A stretch of 64,000 bases of DNA, taken from the NCBI RefSeq assembly GCF_004341205.1, contig NZ_SLUL01000008.1:62001-126000 (forward strand), written 5' to 3'. This document shows, piece by piece, positions 8,374-18,263 of this stretch. The first letter of the stretch is position 1, and each line of letters starts with the position of its first letter. The translations under genes and the position numbers were made by a program. This DNA is from Thermolongibacillus altinsuensis. Lineage in GTDB: Bacteria; Bacillota; Bacilli; Bacillales; Anoxybacillaceae. Under the pieces are notes generated by a model that made no database searches, was not told the DNA's origin, and was given only the letters and a program-made list of their open reading frames with translations.

Positions 8374-10473
8374 CTATTCTTGTTCATGGTCTGTTTGTGA
8401 AGGTTGCTCTACCTTCTCAGCTTGGCGTTTTTCTTTCAATTCAAAATAAGCGTCTAAAATTTTTCTGCCAATGTACTTGTTAATCGGAGAATTTGAATCT
8501 TGAACCCATGGGACAACAACAGAGAAAGCAACTTCAGGATCGTCATAAGGAGCATATCCAACCAACGTTAAGTTATAAGTAGGGGTCATTCGTTTTGATT
8601 TAATTGGACCGTCATAAAACGATTGGGCTGTTCCTGTTTTGCCGGCTGGTTTATATGGAGCATTCGCAAAAAAGGCTCTTGCCGTTCCGTTTGCTCCTTG
8701 CATCACCCGGCGAAATCCTTCTTGCACGCGCTCGATATATTCCGTTTTCATATCGACGCGATTTAACACTTTCGGCTCAAAGGAATAAATGATGTTCCCT
8801 AGTTCATCTTTATCGTTATTCGGTTCACGAATTTCTTTCACAATCTGCGGTTTCATTCGATATCCACCGTTCGCAATGGTGGACACATACTGCGCCATCT
8901 GCAGCGGCGTATACGTATCAAACTGACCGATCGCCAAGTCAAGCAAATGCCCTGGCAACGTGCTGTTTCCTGGCCACCCGATAATTTCGCCAGGCAAATC
9001 AATTCCCGTCTTCACGCCGAGCCCAAATTGGCTGAAATAATTGCGGAAAATCGAAAAAGCTTCCGGATTAATCGGTAACGATTGATACGGTCGATACTTC
9101 GTGCCGGCAATAGCAATCGCTGTTTTAAACATATAGACGTTTGACGACATTTCCAATGCTTTTAAATCATTAATCGCACCCATTGTTTTATATGATTTTT
9201 TTTCTGGTGTCCCTTTAATATGCAGCGGTTCGTCAATCAGTACGGTTCCCGGCTTAATCACTCCTGTTTGAAACCCTGTTAGGACTGTCGCGCCTTTTAC
9301 AGCCGATCCCATCGCATAAGCAGAAGTCATTGTGCCAAGCGCATAGTCTTTTAATTGTACTTTGCCATTTTCATCTTTCGTATACTGCTTTCCAGCCATC
9401 GATAAAATTTCGCCTGTTTTCGGATTCATCATGACGACAAACGCGCGGTCTAACAATTCTCCTCCGCCACGCCGCTTCGCCGCCATTAATTCTTCCTCAA
9501 TAATCTGTTCGACGCGTTGCTGCAGCTCCATATCGATCGTTAACACAATATCTTTTCCGCGCTGTCCTTTTGATACTTCGATTGTTTCAATGATGTTCCC
9601 GGCTTTATCCGTTATATTCTTAATTTTCGCTTTTTTTCCACGAAGCACATCTTCGTATTGTGCTTCAATATAGCTTTTGCCAACCCGATCGTTTCGGCTA
9701 TAGTCCCGAGATAAATAATAATCGAGTTTTTCACGCGGTAAGCCTTCTTCAGAAGAAGTAATGTTGCCAAGGACCGTGCGCAATGTATTTCCATAAGCAT
9801 AATGTCGATTCCAATCGGTTGTGACATCGACTCCCGGCAATTCTTCCAAATGTTCGCTTACAATCGCATATTCATCATTGGTGACTCCTTCATTTTTAAT
9901 CATTTGCGGCGTCAATGCATATCCGCTATTCATTTCTCGAAAAATCGCTACCACTTCTAATTCATCCGAAGTGATTTCTTTTAAATCTTCATCCGTAATT
10001 CGTCTCAATTGTCGTTGATAAATATCTTTATCCGTCAATTCTTTATTTTTAAACTGTTTCCATTCTTTTTTCGTAATTTTTGCTTTTGCTTTTTCTTCTC
10101 TTGTTAAAATCCAGTAATCTTTTAAATCCCGTTCCGTTACTCGGTCTGTCGGTTTATCAATATATTTCGCCAACTTTCGTGCAACATCCAACATCTCATC
10201 CGGTTTTGTTGTTTGCGTTCGGGTATACGTAATCGCATTGAGCGGTTCGTTATCAACGATAATTTGATGGTTTCGATCATAAATTTTTCCGCGAGGAGCA
10301 GGGGTATTGACCGTCACATTTTCCGTTCGCTCAACCTCTTTTCGATATTGTTCTCCATAGACAATTTGTACGACACCTAATCGTAAAATGAGAGCAGAAA
10401 ACAATAAAAAGACGACGAAGAAAAGAATATTTAATCGAAACGGAATTTGCGCTTTTTTCTTTTTCTTCTTCAA
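8374..10473 (-). CDS. pbpA: Class B penicillin-binding protein 2A
   Basis: About 699 residues: an N-terminal membrane anchor, a PBP dimerisation domain, then the transpeptidase domain. Active-site motifs are visible: SAVK (SxxK), SSN (SxN) and KTGTA. It makes peptide cross-links during lateral wall synthesis and spore outgrowth. I chose a TTG at 10473 because AAGGAGGTG lies nine bases upstream; an ATG at 10509 would add 12 residues but has no comparable site. The C-terminus is charged ([14 protein letters not shown]). Order yqgE-pbpA-pstS matches B. subtilis. Confidence 0.92.
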   Translation of the reverse strand: MKKKKKKAQIPFRLNILFFVVFLLFSALILRLGVVQIVYGEQYRKEVERTENVTVNTPAPRGKIYDRNHQIIVDNEPLNAITYTRTQTTKPDEMLDVARKLAKYIDKPTDRVTERDLKDYWILTREEKAKAKITKKEWKQFKNKELTDKDIYQRQLRRITDEDLKEITSDELEVVAIFREMNSGYALTPQMIKNEGVTNDEYAIVSEHLEELPGVDVTTDWNRHYAYGNTLRTVLGNITSSEEGLPREKLDYYLSRDYSRNDRVGKSYIEAQYEDVLRGKKAKIKNITDKAGNIIETIEVSKGQRGKDIVLTIDMELQQRVEQIIEEELMAAKRRGGGELLDRAFVVMMNPKTGEILSMAGKQYTKDENGKVQLKDYALGTMTSAYAMGSAVKGATVLTGFQTGVIKPGTVLIDEPLHIKGTPEKKSYKTMGAINDLKALEMSSNVYMFKTAIAIAGTKYRPYQSLPINPEAFSIFRNYFSQFGLGVKTGIDLPGEIIGWPGNSTLPGHLLDLAIGQFDTYTPLQMAQYVSTIANGGYRMKPQIVKEIREPNNDKDELGNIIYSFEPKVLNRVDMKTEYIERVQEGFRRVMQGANGTARAFFANAPYKPAGKTGTAQSFYDGPIKSKRMTPTYNLTLVGYAPYDDPEVAFSVVVPWVQDSNSPINKYIGRKILDAYFELKEKRQAEKVEQPSQTDHEQE

Positions 10474-10533
10474 TTGAGGAAGCACCTCCTTACTTGTCAT
10501 CTTCCTCATTGTAAAAGAAACCCCACTAAATTT

Positions 10534-11748
10534 CTACCTTGAAACTCGAATGTTTCGTACAAAAAAATAAATGATCAAATGACCTGCGCCGACAATCAAC
10601 ATTAAAACGGGAATGCTTTTTTCAGGCTGAAATAACATAACCGCCAACAAAAACAGAACGACTGAAACGGCTCTCCCTCCGTTTAAAAATAGTTCCCGTA
10701 CAACAATGTACTCCACGCGTTGCGTTTTTGCATGTGCGCTTTGACCAATCACATCAAATGTAAGTGATAAATATGGAACAAGTAAAATTGGATAACCAAT
10801 CGCAATCAAAACACCATACAGTAACAACCTTATGTAAGAAGGGTCAAAAAATAATAAAAAAACAGAACTATACAGCAACAAACCGCCGAATAAAACCGCT
10901 TTCATTCGCCATTCTTTTTTAATCAATCTAGATGCCATGTAATAAACAACGAAAGAGGTCAGTGAATTAATAAATCCGAATACTCCTAATGATTTTTCGC
11001 TCCCTGTCGTAATAAAAATAAGGACGGAAACAACAAATACAAATGTCCCTTCGCGAATTCCTTGAAAAAAATGAGCGGTTGTAATCGCTCGCCAATTTCG
11101 ATTCTCTTTTCGTTCTTGCAAAACGGATTTAAGTGAAAAATGCCCCGAAGATGGACGGCGATGTAAAAAAAAGCTAAATGCCACTGCAACAATAAATAAA
11201 CAGAGGGAAATTACAAAAATAACCATATACCCTTTAAATTGCTCTCTTGAAGAAATGATCCATCCTGCTAGAGGTGGTCCAATCATTCCCGCAACAGATG
11301 TCAGCACTCCTAAAAATCCGTTAAAAAAATCGCGCGTATCCGGCTCGGTAATTTCAAAGGTTAGCACATTAAAAGCAAGCCAATAAAACCCGTAACCGAT
11401 GCCAAGCAATCCGCCAAGCAAAAACAAATAATGCATCGCGTGATCACCGGTAAACAAAACCGTCAGAAAGAAAAGCGCTAGAAATGACACGCCAAAACGT
11501 AAAACGATCACGCGGTCGACTTTTTTGGCGATTCGTCCGGCAATCATAAAAGCAAGCGGTTGAAATGTAACCACCGCTAAGTTGTATAAGCCAAGCGCTT
11601 GAAAATCATTCGATTTTTTCCATAAGTACACATTGACAAAGGTGTTCGATAAGGCAATGCTCAATGAATAAAATCCCCCTATAAACAACAAAAGAAGTAA
11701 ATCACGATTAACGCTTACATCACCAATTAACTTTTTCCATACACTCAT
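10534..11748 (-). CDS. yqgE: MFS transporter YqgE
   Basis: A 404-residue membrane protein with about 12 hydrophobic segments and short loops, consistent with the major facilitator superfamily. The loop GRIAKKVDRVIVLRFG fits the MFS motif A region between segments 2 and 3. The substrate is unknown. The ATG at 11748 follows AAAGGAGAG. It lies between sodA and pbpA as in B. subtilis, and may be co-transcribed with pbpA, which starts 60 bases downstream. Confidence 0.85.
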   Translation of the reverse strand: MSVWKKLIGDVSVNRDLLLLLFIGGFYSLSIALSNTFVNVYLWKKSNDFQALGLYNLAVVTFQPLAFMIAGRIAKKVDRVIVLRFGVSFLALFFLTVLFTGDHAMHYLFLLGGLLGIGYGFYWLAFNVLTFEITEPDTRDFFNGFLGVLTSVAGMIGPPLAGWIISSREQFKGYMVIFVISLCLFIVAVAFSFFLHRRPSSGHFSLKSVLQERKENRNWRAITTAHFFQGIREGTFVFVVSVLIFITTGSEKSLGVFGFINSLTSFVVYYMASRLIKKEWRMKAVLFGGLLLYSSVFLLFFDPSYIRLLLYGVLIAIGYPILLVPYLSLTFDVIGQSAHAKTQRVEYIVVRELFLNGGRAVSVVLFLLAVMLFQPEKSIPVLMLIVGAGHLIIYFFVRNIRVSR

Positions 11749-11807
11749 AGCAAACTCTCCTTTATTCTTAAAAGGTAGTTTGCCACTTCATGCTTTTTCA
11801 TATACGA

Positions 11808-11840
11808 AATAAAAAGAGCTCGACAAATGTCGAGCCCTTT
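11808..11840 (-). terminator. sodA terminator
   Basis: An 8-bp stem (GCTCGACA / TGTCGAGC at 11818-11835) followed on the minus strand by CTTTTTAT, immediately after the sodA stop codon. Confidence 0.8.
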
Positions 11841-11844
11841 TCGA

Positions 11845-12453
11845 TTACTTCGCCTCGTTGTAGCGTCTTGCAACTTCTTCCCAGTTTACAACATTCCAGA
11901 ACGCCGCAATATAGTCTGGACGGCGGTTTTGATATTTTAAGTAGTATGCATGCTCCCAAACATCTAAACCAAGAATTGGTGTTTTTCCTTCCATAAGCGG
12001 TGTATCTTGGTTTGGTGTGCTTGTAATTTCTAATTCACCGTTATTCACAACAAGCCAAGCCCAACCAGAACCGAAACGAGTTGCAGCTGCTTTTGAAAAT
12101 TCTTCTTTAAATTTTTCAAAGCTGCCAAACTTTTTATTAATCGCTTCTGCTAATTCACCTGTTGGTTCGCCGCCGCCATTTGGTGAAAGAATCGTCCAGA
12201 AAAGAGAGTGGTTCGCATGTCCGCCTCCGTTGTTGCGAACAGCCGTGCGAATATTTTCAGGAACTGCATCTAAATTCGCCAATAACTCTTCAATTGTTTT
12301 ATTTTGTAACTCTTCATGTCCCTCTAATGCCGCGTTTAAATTTGTCACATACGTATTATGATGTTTTGTGTGGTGAATGTTCATCGTTTCTTTGTCAATA
12401 TACGGCTCCAATGCGTCATACGCGTAAGGCAATTGTGGTAATTCAAATGCCAT
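11845..12453 (-). CDS. sodA: Manganese superoxide dismutase
   Basis: A 202-residue Fe/Mn superoxide dismutase. All four metal ligands are visible: H27 (NIHHTKHH), H82 (GHANHSLFW), D164 and H168 ([10 protein letters not shown]). It converts superoxide to peroxide and oxygen in the cytoplasm. The ATG at 12453 follows AAAAGGAGG; an upstream extension of 42 residues would lie across its promoter. It has its own promoter and terminator. Confidence 0.97.
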   Translation of the reverse strand: MAFELPQLPYAYDALEPYIDKETMNIHHTKHHNTYVTNLNAALEGHEELQNKTIEELLANLDAVPENIRTAVRNNGGGHANHSLFWTILSPNGGGEPTGELAEAINKKFGSFEKFKEEFSKAAATRFGSGWAWLVVNNGELEITSTPNQDTPLMEGKTPILGLDVWEHAYYLKYQNRRPDYIAAFWNVVNWEEVARRYNEAK

Positions 12454-12550
12454 ACCAATTCCTCCTTTTAAAAATTTATGTAGTCGCTCGCTTACGAAAC
12501 CGTTTTTCATCATTAAGAAACAGGAATGTTTCGTAAGTTGGCTTAATTTA

Positions 12551-12579
12551 AGAGTACCAAAATTGCTAGAATGTTTCAA
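12551..12579 (-). promoter_or_regulatory. Sigma-A promoter of sodA
   Basis: TTGAAA (12574-12579), 17 bases, TACTCT (12551-12556) on the minus strand. It starts directly after the tRNA terminator. Confidence 0.65.
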
Positions 12580-12587
12580 TTTATTTG

Positions 12588-12619
12588 CAAAAAAACCTCG
12601 CTGTAAAAACAGCGAGGTT
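12588..12619 (-). terminator. tRNA terminator
   Basis: A perfect 11-bp stem (AACCTCGCTGT / ACAGCGAGGTT) followed by a run of T on the minus strand, just after the tRNA. Confidence 0.88.
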
Positions 12620-12624
12620 CATGA

Positions 12625-12698
12625 TGGACCCTGCAGGACTCGAACCTGCGACCAGACGGTTATGAGCCGTCCGCTCTAACCAGCTGAGCTAAGGGTCC
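12625..12698 (-). tRNA. tRNA with CAU anticodon, probably Ile2 (lysidine type)
   Basis: A 74-nt cloverleaf: acceptor GGACCCT pairs with AGGGTCC, the D arm is AGCTCAGCTGGTTAGAGC, the anticodon stem is GACGG/CCGTC around loop CTCATAA, and the T arm has GGTTCGAGTCC. The CAU anticodon fits elongator Met or Ile2. The C4-G69 and C5-G68 acceptor pairs, and my recollection of the B. subtilis Ile-CAU tRNA, favour Ile2, which TilS converts to lysidine to read AUA. CCA is not encoded: TCA follows the discriminator A. Confidence 0.92.
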
Positions 12699-12851
12699 AT
12701 AATTTTTATTATGTTTTTTCTTACCTCTTAAACGTTCGTCCCAATCTCGGTATGTTTACTCAAGCTACGGCTCGATGGTACGCTGATGCTCTTCCTTTGC
12801 AGCTTATTCGGACACGCTCTGACCAGCTCAGGGAGCGATTTTCCGTTGCTA

Positions 12852-12880
12852 ATTTTAACAAAAAATTGATGAGGCGTCAA
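12852..12880 (-). promoter_or_regulatory. Promoter of the tRNA gene
   Basis: TTGACG (12875-12880), 17 bases, TAAAAT (12852-12857) on the minus strand. It predicts a leader of about 145 nt before the mature tRNA. Confidence 0.65.
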
Positions 12881-12905
12881 CGCACTTCACTTAAAGACAA
12901 AACTA

Positions 12906-12935
12906 TTGTACGATTAGCATCAAAAGCAGTAGAAT
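12906..12935 (+). promoter_or_regulatory. Promoter of yqgB
   Basis: TTGTAC (12906-12911), 18 bases, TAGAAT (12930-12935). The start site would fall near 12942, supporting the downstream yqgB start at 12970. Confidence 0.45.
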
Positions 12936-12969
12936 GAACATGGATGATTGTAAAAGGGTGTGTGAATCG

Positions 12970-13737
12970 ATGACAATGTTTAAGCAACTGTTTGTAAGCC
13001 TCTATTCTCCTGTACATATCGCACGTTTTCGCTTTCAAAAAATCGGAAAAGCCATCGGATATGTTTTCTTTTTAACCTTTATTGCTGCGCTTCCAATGGG
13101 TGCTTACTTTGCTGTCAGTTTAAATAAAACGATTGTCAATGCAAGTGAACTGCTAAAGGATGAATTGCCTCCTTTTGAAATTATCGATGGCAAACTCGTC
13201 TCTTCTGCTACAGAACCCATTGAAATTTTTAAACCCGGACTGACGATCGTCTTTGATAGTACAGGAACATTAACAAAGGATGACGTGGAGCGATATCCAA
13301 ATGCGATTGGCTTATTGCAAAAAGAAGCTGTTCTCGTCGCCAATACACATGCTCAATACTACAGTTATGCCATGTTGCAAGATAGGCAAATAAATGCTGA
13401 AGACATTCACGCCTTTATTCGCACCGTACAGTCGCTTTTACCAGTTATTATTCCGGTGTCATTTCTCGTTTTATATCTTTTTACAAGCGCCACGAAATTT
13501 GTTCATATTACCATTTTAGCTTTTATCGGCCTCATTTTGAAAGGCACTCTCAATAAACGAGGAAACTATCGGCAAATGTGGACACTATCGGCCTACTCCA
13601 TTACGTTATCGACCGTTTTTTTCACCATTATGGAATCGCTGCAAATTGTCGTTCCGTATGCTGTGGCACTCGACTGGTTTGTATCCATCACGGTTTTGTT
13701 GCTCGTTATTAAAGAACTTCCATCGCTAAAGCAATAA
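12970..13737 (+). CDS. yqgB: DUF1189 membrane protein YqgB
   Basis: A 255-residue protein. It has a membrane segment at about residues 28-50, an extracytoplasmic region of about 110 residues, then three or four membrane segments toward the C-terminus. It matches the DUF1189 family, to which B. subtilis YqgB (near sodA) belongs. No enzymatic motif is visible and the function is unknown. The ATG at 12970 is preferred over one at 12934 because AAAAGGGTG precedes it and the earlier ATG overlaps the predicted -10. Confidence 0.8.
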   Translation: MTMFKQLFVSLYSPVHIARFRFQKIGKAIGYVFFLTFIAALPMGAYFAVSLNKTIVNASELLKDELPPFEIIDGKLVSSATEPIEIFKPGLTIVFDSTGTLTKDDVERYPNAIGLLQKEAVLVANTHAQYYSYAMLQDRQINAEDIHAFIRTVQSLLPVIIPVSFLVLYLFTSATKFVHITILAFIGLILKGTLNKRGNYRQMWTLSAYSITLSTVFFTIMESLQIVVPYAVALDWFVSITVLLLVIKELPSLKQ

Positions 13738-13770
13738 GCAGGCTTCGCAAAAAAGCCTGCTTATTTTTAT
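13736..13770. terminator. Bidirectional terminator, yqgB / chemoreceptor
   Basis: A perfect 10-bp stem (AAGCAGGCTT / AAGCCTGCTT) followed by ATTTTTAT on the plus strand. It overlaps both the yqgB stop and the end of the convergent chemoreceptor gene. Confidence 0.82.
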
Positions 13771-15458
13771 AACCGAAACGATTTTGTTAAATCAGACAAC
13801 GATTGTGATAACGCATTTAATTTTAAACCAATTTCATATGTACCTTTCATTTGTTCCATTTGATGCTCAGAAAACGAAAGCATTTGCTCCGCGCTTGCTA
13901 ATGTTTGTTGCGCGACCGATGCAAACTCAAGCGTCGCTTTCTCCATCATCGGCAGTGAGTCGCTGAATATTTTTAACTCTTCTTTCATTTTCGCTAAGTT
14001 CCTGCTGACGCGAGAAATTTCGTTCATTAAATGATCAAATGACTGTTTGGCTCCATTCGCATTCGTTAAATGAGCATAAAGATTGGTTGCCATTTCTTCA
14101 AACTGTGAAGTTGCTTTTCCCGCAACCTCTTCCATTGCAAAAATCGATGTTGTAATTTCTTCTGTTGCGGTTGCTGATTGCTCGGCCAGTTTTCGCACTT
14201 CATTCGCCACGACAGCAAACCCTTTTCCTGCTTCACCTGCTCTAGCCGCTTCGATCGCCGCGTTCAATGCAAGCAATTTTGTTTGTTCGGCAATTTGACG
14301 AATTAAATCCACAATTTTCGTAATGGAAATCGAATGTTGTTTGACTCCCTCAATCGTTATTTTCATTTTTTGAAAATCGTCAGCAAACTCATGAATTCCC
14401 TCAATTAAATTCTCCATTCTCTTTTCGCCATCAATAGCAGATACATCCATATCTTTGGCGCTACCAGAAATTTTATCCATACTTTTCCACACAACATTCA
14501 TCCGCTCTTTCATCTGCTGAAAATGATGAACGCTTTCATCGGATGATGCTGCCGTTTCTTCCGCTCCGTGCCTGACCATTGAAATCGCATTCATTAGCTG
14601 ATCATTGGACTTCAGTGCATACTCTGAAGTTTGTTTCAATTCATCGCCTGTTTCGGAAAGCTGTAAAGTCGTCTGGCCAATTTCTACAATGATTTTTTTC
14701 ATGCTTGTTAGCATTCGATTAAAGCTTCTCACAAGCGACTCAATTTCAGGAGTCGTTGAATAAATATTCTCCGTAACGCTTAAGTCTCCCCTTGACAATT
14801 TACTCATCGCTGCGCGCAATCGGGAAAGCGGATTGGTCAAGCTGCTTACTAACCATTTAATCATAAGAGCTGATACAATCATGCTGACAATAATTGTCGT
14901 AATGGTTAATCTCGATAATTCATAAATCGGTTTCATAAATAATTCATCTGGAACAACAATAATGTATGTACCCTTGAGCTCTTGAATCGCTTTGTAAGCA
15001 AACGTATAGTTTTTACCATTCACTTGAAAATGGGATACGCCATTTTTTTGTTTACGGATGGTATCGATCATTTCTTTCGTAAATGAAAATGTTGTTTTTT
15101 TATTTGCCTCAAACGGTTGAACTCCCTTTTCATCTAATAAAAAAAATTCTGCCGCCAAACCATCTTGCATTAATTCTGACTTTTGTTGATTAACGCTAAA
15201 GTTAAATTTTTTTTGAAAAAGCGTTTGATCTCCTGCGTGAATGTACATTAAGCTGCGAGCAATTTCGTACATCATCGTTGCTTCGCGCTCTAAACGATTT
15301 TCTATTGCGCTTGTGATCGCTTGTTTCGCTTTATCATATGCAATAAACCCGACCACACTAATCGAAACAATGAGCGAGCCCAAAAATAAAACAAACAATC
15401 GATTTTGCAAGCTAACTTTTAACAGCGACTGTTTTACGTTGATGATTCGCCCCTTCAC
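13767..15458 (-). CDS. Methyl-accepting chemotaxis protein
   Basis: A 563-residue chemoreceptor. Order: membrane segment 1 (about 20-42), an extracellular ligand domain of about 140 residues (possibly single-Cache-like), membrane segment 2 (about 182-202), HAMP, then the cytoplasmic signalling coiled coil. The hairpin tip that contacts CheA/CheW is intact ([20 protein letters not shown]). It should signal to the flagellar motor through CheA. The GTG at 15458 follows AAAAGGAGG. Unusually, its promoter carries PhoP-type repeats (separate entry), suggesting induction by phosphate starvation. The ligand is unknown. Confidence 0.9.
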   Translation of the reverse strand: MKGRIINVKQSLLKVSLQNRLFVLFLGSLIVSISVVGFIAYDKAKQAITSAIENRLEREATMMYEIARSLMYIHAGDQTLFQKKFNFSVNQQKSELMQDGLAAEFFLLDEKGVQPFEANKKTTFSFTKEMIDTIRKQKNGVSHFQVNGKNYTFAYKAIQELKGTYIIVVPDELFMKPIYELSRLTITTIIVSMIVSALMIKWLVSSLTNPLSRLRAAMSKLSRGDLSVTENIYSTTPEIESLVRSFNRMLTSMKKIIVEIGQTTLQLSETGDELKQTSEYALKSNDQLMNAISMVRHGAEETAASSDESVHHFQQMKERMNVVWKSMDKISGSAKDMDVSAIDGEKRMENLIEGIHEFADDFQKMKITIEGVKQHSISITKIVDLIRQIAEQTKLLALNAAIEAARAGEAGKGFAVVANEVRKLAEQSATATEEITTSIFAMEEVAGKATSQFEEMATNLYAHLTNANGAKQSFDHLMNEISRVSRNLAKMKEELKIFSDSLPMMEKATLEFASVAQQTLASAEQMLSFSEHQMEQMKGTYEIGLKLNALSQSLSDLTKSFRL

Positions 15459-15490
15459 TCCAATTCCTCCTTTTCGACAATCACAGACAA

Positions 15491-15533
15491 ATTGTACCAA
15501 CGAAATGTTAACGCCATGTTAAGGTTGTTTAAA
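15491..15533 (-). promoter_or_regulatory. Putative PhoP-box promoter of the chemoreceptor gene
   Basis: On the minus strand three hexamers lie at exact 11-bp steps: TTTAAA (15528-15533), TTAACA (15517-15522) and TTAACA (15506-15511). Nine bases then separate them from an extended -10, TGG TACAAT (15491-15496). The repeat spacing and the 9-base gap match the pstS promoter in this window. There is no convincing -35. Confidence 0.55.
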
Positions 15534-15604
15534 TTTTCAAGCGCATATTTTCGTTGGACGGGCCATAAACATGAACCAAATCGTTTTCTTTGGGGGATTG
15601 TGGT

Positions 15605-15916
15605 GTGAAAAAACTATTGCTTTTGCTCACAATATGTTTTATTTTCTATATCGTTTATCACGATTTAACGAAAGGGACGCTCCCAGTTGCAACAACCGCA
15701 GCAACGCCACCGAAGGAAAACATTCCTGTTCCATATAAAATCGTCAAGGTGAACGCAGGGGATACGCTTCTATCCATTGTTGAGGAAGAATTGAATCAAT
15801 CTCTTCCTGTTTCCATTGATCGTCTGATCCGAGATTTTCACTCGTTAAATCCGGGAGCGAAAGCCGAGTCATTGCAAATCGGGAAGAAATACCGAATCCC
15901 AATCTACACAAAATAA
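15605..15916 (+). CDS. yqfZ: LysM domain protein YqfZ
   Basis: A 103-residue protein. An N-terminal hydrophobic segment (KKLLLLLTICFIFYIVYH) anchors or exports it. A LysM-like domain follows from about residue 45 (YKIVKVNAGDTLLSIVEEEL ... LNPGAKAESLQIGKKYRIP), a fold that binds peptidoglycan. The GTG at 15605 follows GGGGGA. Placement next to ispG matches B. subtilis yqfZ-yqfY. The biological role is unknown; sporulation is plausible but not shown by the sequence. Confidence 0.8.
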   Translation: MKKLLLLLTICFIFYIVYHDLTKGTLPVATTAATPPKENIPVPYKIVKVNAGDTLLSIVEEELNQSLPVSIDRLIRDFHSLNPGAKAESLQIGKKYRIPIYTK

Positions 15917-15996
15917 TTGTCAATTTCACAAAAACATTGTTACAATAATTCAGAAAGAAAATTTGAGCCATATTTTCTTGGCATGAACGAATATGT

Positions 15997-16032
15997 ATGA
16001 TAAAAGATGTCGGAAACTCAACTTTAATTTAT
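15997..16032 (+). repeat. Dispersed repeat, copy 1 (ispG leader)
   Basis: A 36-nt stretch identical at 32 positions to 20602-20637, with an exact 18-base core, ATGTCGGAAACTCAACTT. It lies about 27 bases upstream of the ispG start. Both copies are on the plus strand. Confidence 0.7.
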
Positions 16033-16058
16033 CCCGATTTCAAAGGAGAGAATCATGC

Positions 16059-17147
16059 GTGAGTGAAATCATTCATCGTTCCAAAACCCGCCCTGTTCGT
16101 GTTGGTAACATTACAATCGGCGGAAATAACGAAGTCATTATTCAAAGCATGACAACAACGAAAACACACGACGTTGAAGCAACGGTTGCTCAAATAAAAC
16201 GTTTGGAAGAAGCCGGATGTCAAATCGTCCGCGTCGCTTGCCCGGATGAACGCGCAGCAAACGCGATTGCTGAAATAAAAAAGCGCATCAACATTCCGCT
16301 TGTCGTCGATATTCATTTTGATTATCGTCTCGCTCTAAAAGCGATCGAAAACGGTGCGGATAAAATTCGGATCAATCCAGGAAATATCGGACGCCGCGAA
16401 AAAGTGGAGGCGGTTGTAAAAGCGGCAAAAGAACGCGGTGTTCCAATTCGGATTGGCGTAAACGCCGGTTCGCTTGAAAAGCGAATTTTAGACAAATATG
16501 GCTATCCGACGGCTGATGGAATGGTTGAAAGCGCATTGCACCATATTCGCATTTTAGAGGAACTCGATTTCCATGATATTATCGTTTCCTTAAAGGCTTC
16601 CGACGTTCGTTTGGCGATTGAAGCATACGAAAAAGCAGCAAGAACGTTTGATTATCCGCTTCACCTCGGCATTACCGAATCGGGGACATTGTTTGCCGGA
16701 ACAGTGAAAAGCGCGGCTGGTCTTGGCGCCATTTTAAGCAAAGGAATCGGCAATACGATTCGCGTTTCACTGAGCGCGGATCCTGTTGAAGAAGTAAAAG
16801 TGGCTCGCGAGCTGCTCAAAGCATTTGGCCTTGCTTCCAATGCGGCCACGCTGATTTCTTGTCCAACATGCGGCCGAATTGAAATTGACCTGATTCGCAT
16901 CGCAAATGAAATTGAGGAATATATTGCAAAAATTAAAGCGCCAATTAAAGTAGCTGTTCTCGGTTGTGCTGTTAACGGTCCGGGGGAAGCGCGTGAAGCT
17001 GATATTGGAATCGCTGGGGCGCGCGGTGAAGGATTGCTTTTCCGTCACGGAAAAATTGTACGCAAAGTACCAGAAGAAACAATGGTCGAAGAATTGAAAA
17101 AAGAAATCGACAAATTAGCAGAAGAATACTACGCTAAACAAAAATAA
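16059..17147 (+). CDS. ispG: 4-hydroxy-3-methylbut-2-en-1-yl diphosphate synthase (IspG)
   Basis: A 362-residue two-domain enzyme: a TIM barrel with bound substrate loops ([17 protein letters not shown]), then a C-terminal domain binding a 4Fe-4S cluster through cysteines in SCPTCGR and [11 protein letters not shown]. It reduces MEcPP to HMBPP in the MEP isoprenoid pathway, one step before IspH, also in this window. The GTG at 16059 follows AAAGGAGAG by eight bases. It is monocistronic, with its own terminator. Confidence 0.96.
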   Translation: MSEIIHRSKTRPVRVGNITIGGNNEVIIQSMTTTKTHDVEATVAQIKRLEEAGCQIVRVACPDERAANAIAEIKKRINIPLVVDIHFDYRLALKAIENGADKIRINPGNIGRREKVEAVVKAAKERGVPIRIGVNAGSLEKRILDKYGYPTADGMVESALHHIRILEELDFHDIIVSLKASDVRLAIEAYEKAARTFDYPLHLGITESGTLFAGTVKSAAGLGAILSKGIGNTIRVSLSADPVEEVKVARELLKAFGLASNAATLISCPTCGRIEIDLIRIANEIEEYIAKIKAPIKVAVLGCAVNGPGEAREADIGIAGARGEGLLFRHGKIVRKVPEETMVEELKKEIDKLAEEYYAKQK

Positions 17148-17172
17148 GAGGGGAAAACTCCCCTCTTTTTTC
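17146..17172 (+). terminator. ispG terminator
   Basis: Stem AAGAGGGG / CCCCTCTT with a 6-nt loop, then a run of T; it overlaps the ispG stop codon. Confidence 0.85.
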
Positions 17173-17184
17173 ACTAAAATATAT

Positions 17185-17529
17185 TTACCAAAATCTAAAA
17201 AAGAAACTTAAAATGATGGAAACTGCTCCTATCCCGATCGCCCACGATCCTAACGTTTCTGCTCCTCTTCTTCGAGCGATGAAACCGAAGATAATTCCTG
17301 CAGCTCCCATAATTATTGGCATAATGAAAAGTGAAACAACAGATAAAGCAAGCGCTAGCCAACCAAATCCTCGGCCGTTTTCTGTCTCTTCCGCATATTG
17401 ACGCCTTTCACCGAATCGAATCGGTTCTGATACCTCTCCCGCCGTTTCTTCCATAAAATCTGCTTCCATGTTTGGCACTGTATCGGCTTGAACTGAACTT
17501 TCGTTATACTGATTACGCTCATTCGCCAT
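17185..17529 (-). CDS. yqfX: Small membrane protein YqfX
   Basis: A 114-residue protein. The first ~55 residues are acidic and hydrophilic (ADFMEETAGEVSEP). Two hydrophobic segments follow (LALALSVVSLFIMPIIMGAA and GSWAIGIGAVSIILSFFF), joined by FIARRRGAET, the DUF4190-like pattern. Synteny between ispG and yqfW identifies it as YqfX. The function is unknown. Either of two adjacent ATGs (17532 or 17529) could start it; the second has the better spacing from GAGGG. Confidence 0.75.
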   Translation of the reverse strand: MANERNQYNESSVQADTVPNMEADFMEETAGEVSEPIRFGERRQYAEETENGRGFGWLALALSVVSLFIMPIIMGAAGIIFGFIARRRGAETLGSWAIGIGAVSIILSFFFRFW

Positions 17530-17613
17530 CATTGTTCCCTCGCTTTCGTTAAATGAGGAGCAATATTAGTATGAAACGATCAAAGCGGAATTATAGATGC
17601 TACTTTATGTAAG

Positions 17614-17622
17614 TGCTATAAT
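17614..17622 (+). promoter_or_regulatory. Extended -10 element upstream of yqfW
   Basis: TGC TATAAT at 17614-17622 forms an extended -10. No good -35 is visible. It lies 38 bases before the yqfW start. Confidence 0.45.
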
Positions 17623-17659
17623 AGCATGAGAAACATGATGGAGAGGAAGTGTAGTAATT

Positions 17660-18241
17660 TTGCGAAAACGACGACTAGGCATTGACATCGATGGAACCGT
17701 GACATGTCCGAGCACATTTATTCCGTATTTAAATGAATCATTTAATAAAAATTTAACGCTTGAGGATATTACTGACTACGATTTGCTTCCATTTTTAGAA
17801 ACAACCGAAGAAGAACTCAATCGTTGGATGGAAGAATATGAACCAATCATTTATAGCCGGGCTCCTTTAGCTCAACATGCACTCGATGTCATTAATGAGT
17901 GGAAAAATGAGTATGAATTATATTATATTAGCGCCCGAGGAAAACATTTATACGAAATTACAGAGAAATGGTTTAAAGAGAATAACGTTCATTACCATCA
18001 TATTGAATTGATCGGTTCACATGATAAAGTGGACGCAGTAAAAAAGTACAAAATTGATGCTTTTTTTGAAGATAAGTACGATAACGCTTGTGCCATCGCT
18101 GAGCAATGCAACATTCCGGTTATTTTATTTGATACTCCGTACAATCGAGGACCGCTTCCAAACGGTGTCATTCGGGTTTATAACTGGCTTGAAGCCAAAA
18201 AACATATCGAGCATTTTTTTGAAAAAACAAAGCTGACTTGA
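17660..18241 (+). CDS. yqfW: HAD-family nucleotidase YqfW
   Basis: A 193-residue protein resembling 5'(3')-deoxyribonucleotidase-type HAD phosphatases. Motif I is GIDIDGTVT (the two catalytic aspartates), motif II is YISARGK, and the C-terminal acidic motif is DAFFEDKYDN. It probably dephosphorylates a nucleotide; the substrate is not defined. The start is a TTG at 17660 after GAGAGGAAGTG. Between yqfX and zur, as in B. subtilis. Confidence 0.82.
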   Translation: MRKRRLGIDIDGTVTCPSTFIPYLNESFNKNLTLEDITDYDLLPFLETTEEELNRWMEEYEPIIYSRAPLAQHALDVINEWKNEYELYYISARGKHLYEITEKWFKENNVHYHHIELIGSHDKVDAVKKYKIDAFFEDKYDNACAIAEQCNIPVILFDTPYNRGPLPNGVIRVYNWLEAKKHIEHFFEKTKLT

Positions 18242-18263
18242 ACTGTTGTTCAGTCAGCTTTTT
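18229..18263. terminator. Bidirectional terminator, yqfW / zur
   Basis: Stem AAGCTGACT / AGTCAGCTT with a 13-nt loop and TTT following; it lies between convergent yqfW and zur. Confidence 0.75.

Noticed and set aside
12752-12937. Plus-strand 61-codon open frame after the tRNA
   Set aside because: It lies across the predicted tRNA promoter and leader, has no ribosome binding site, and resembles no family.
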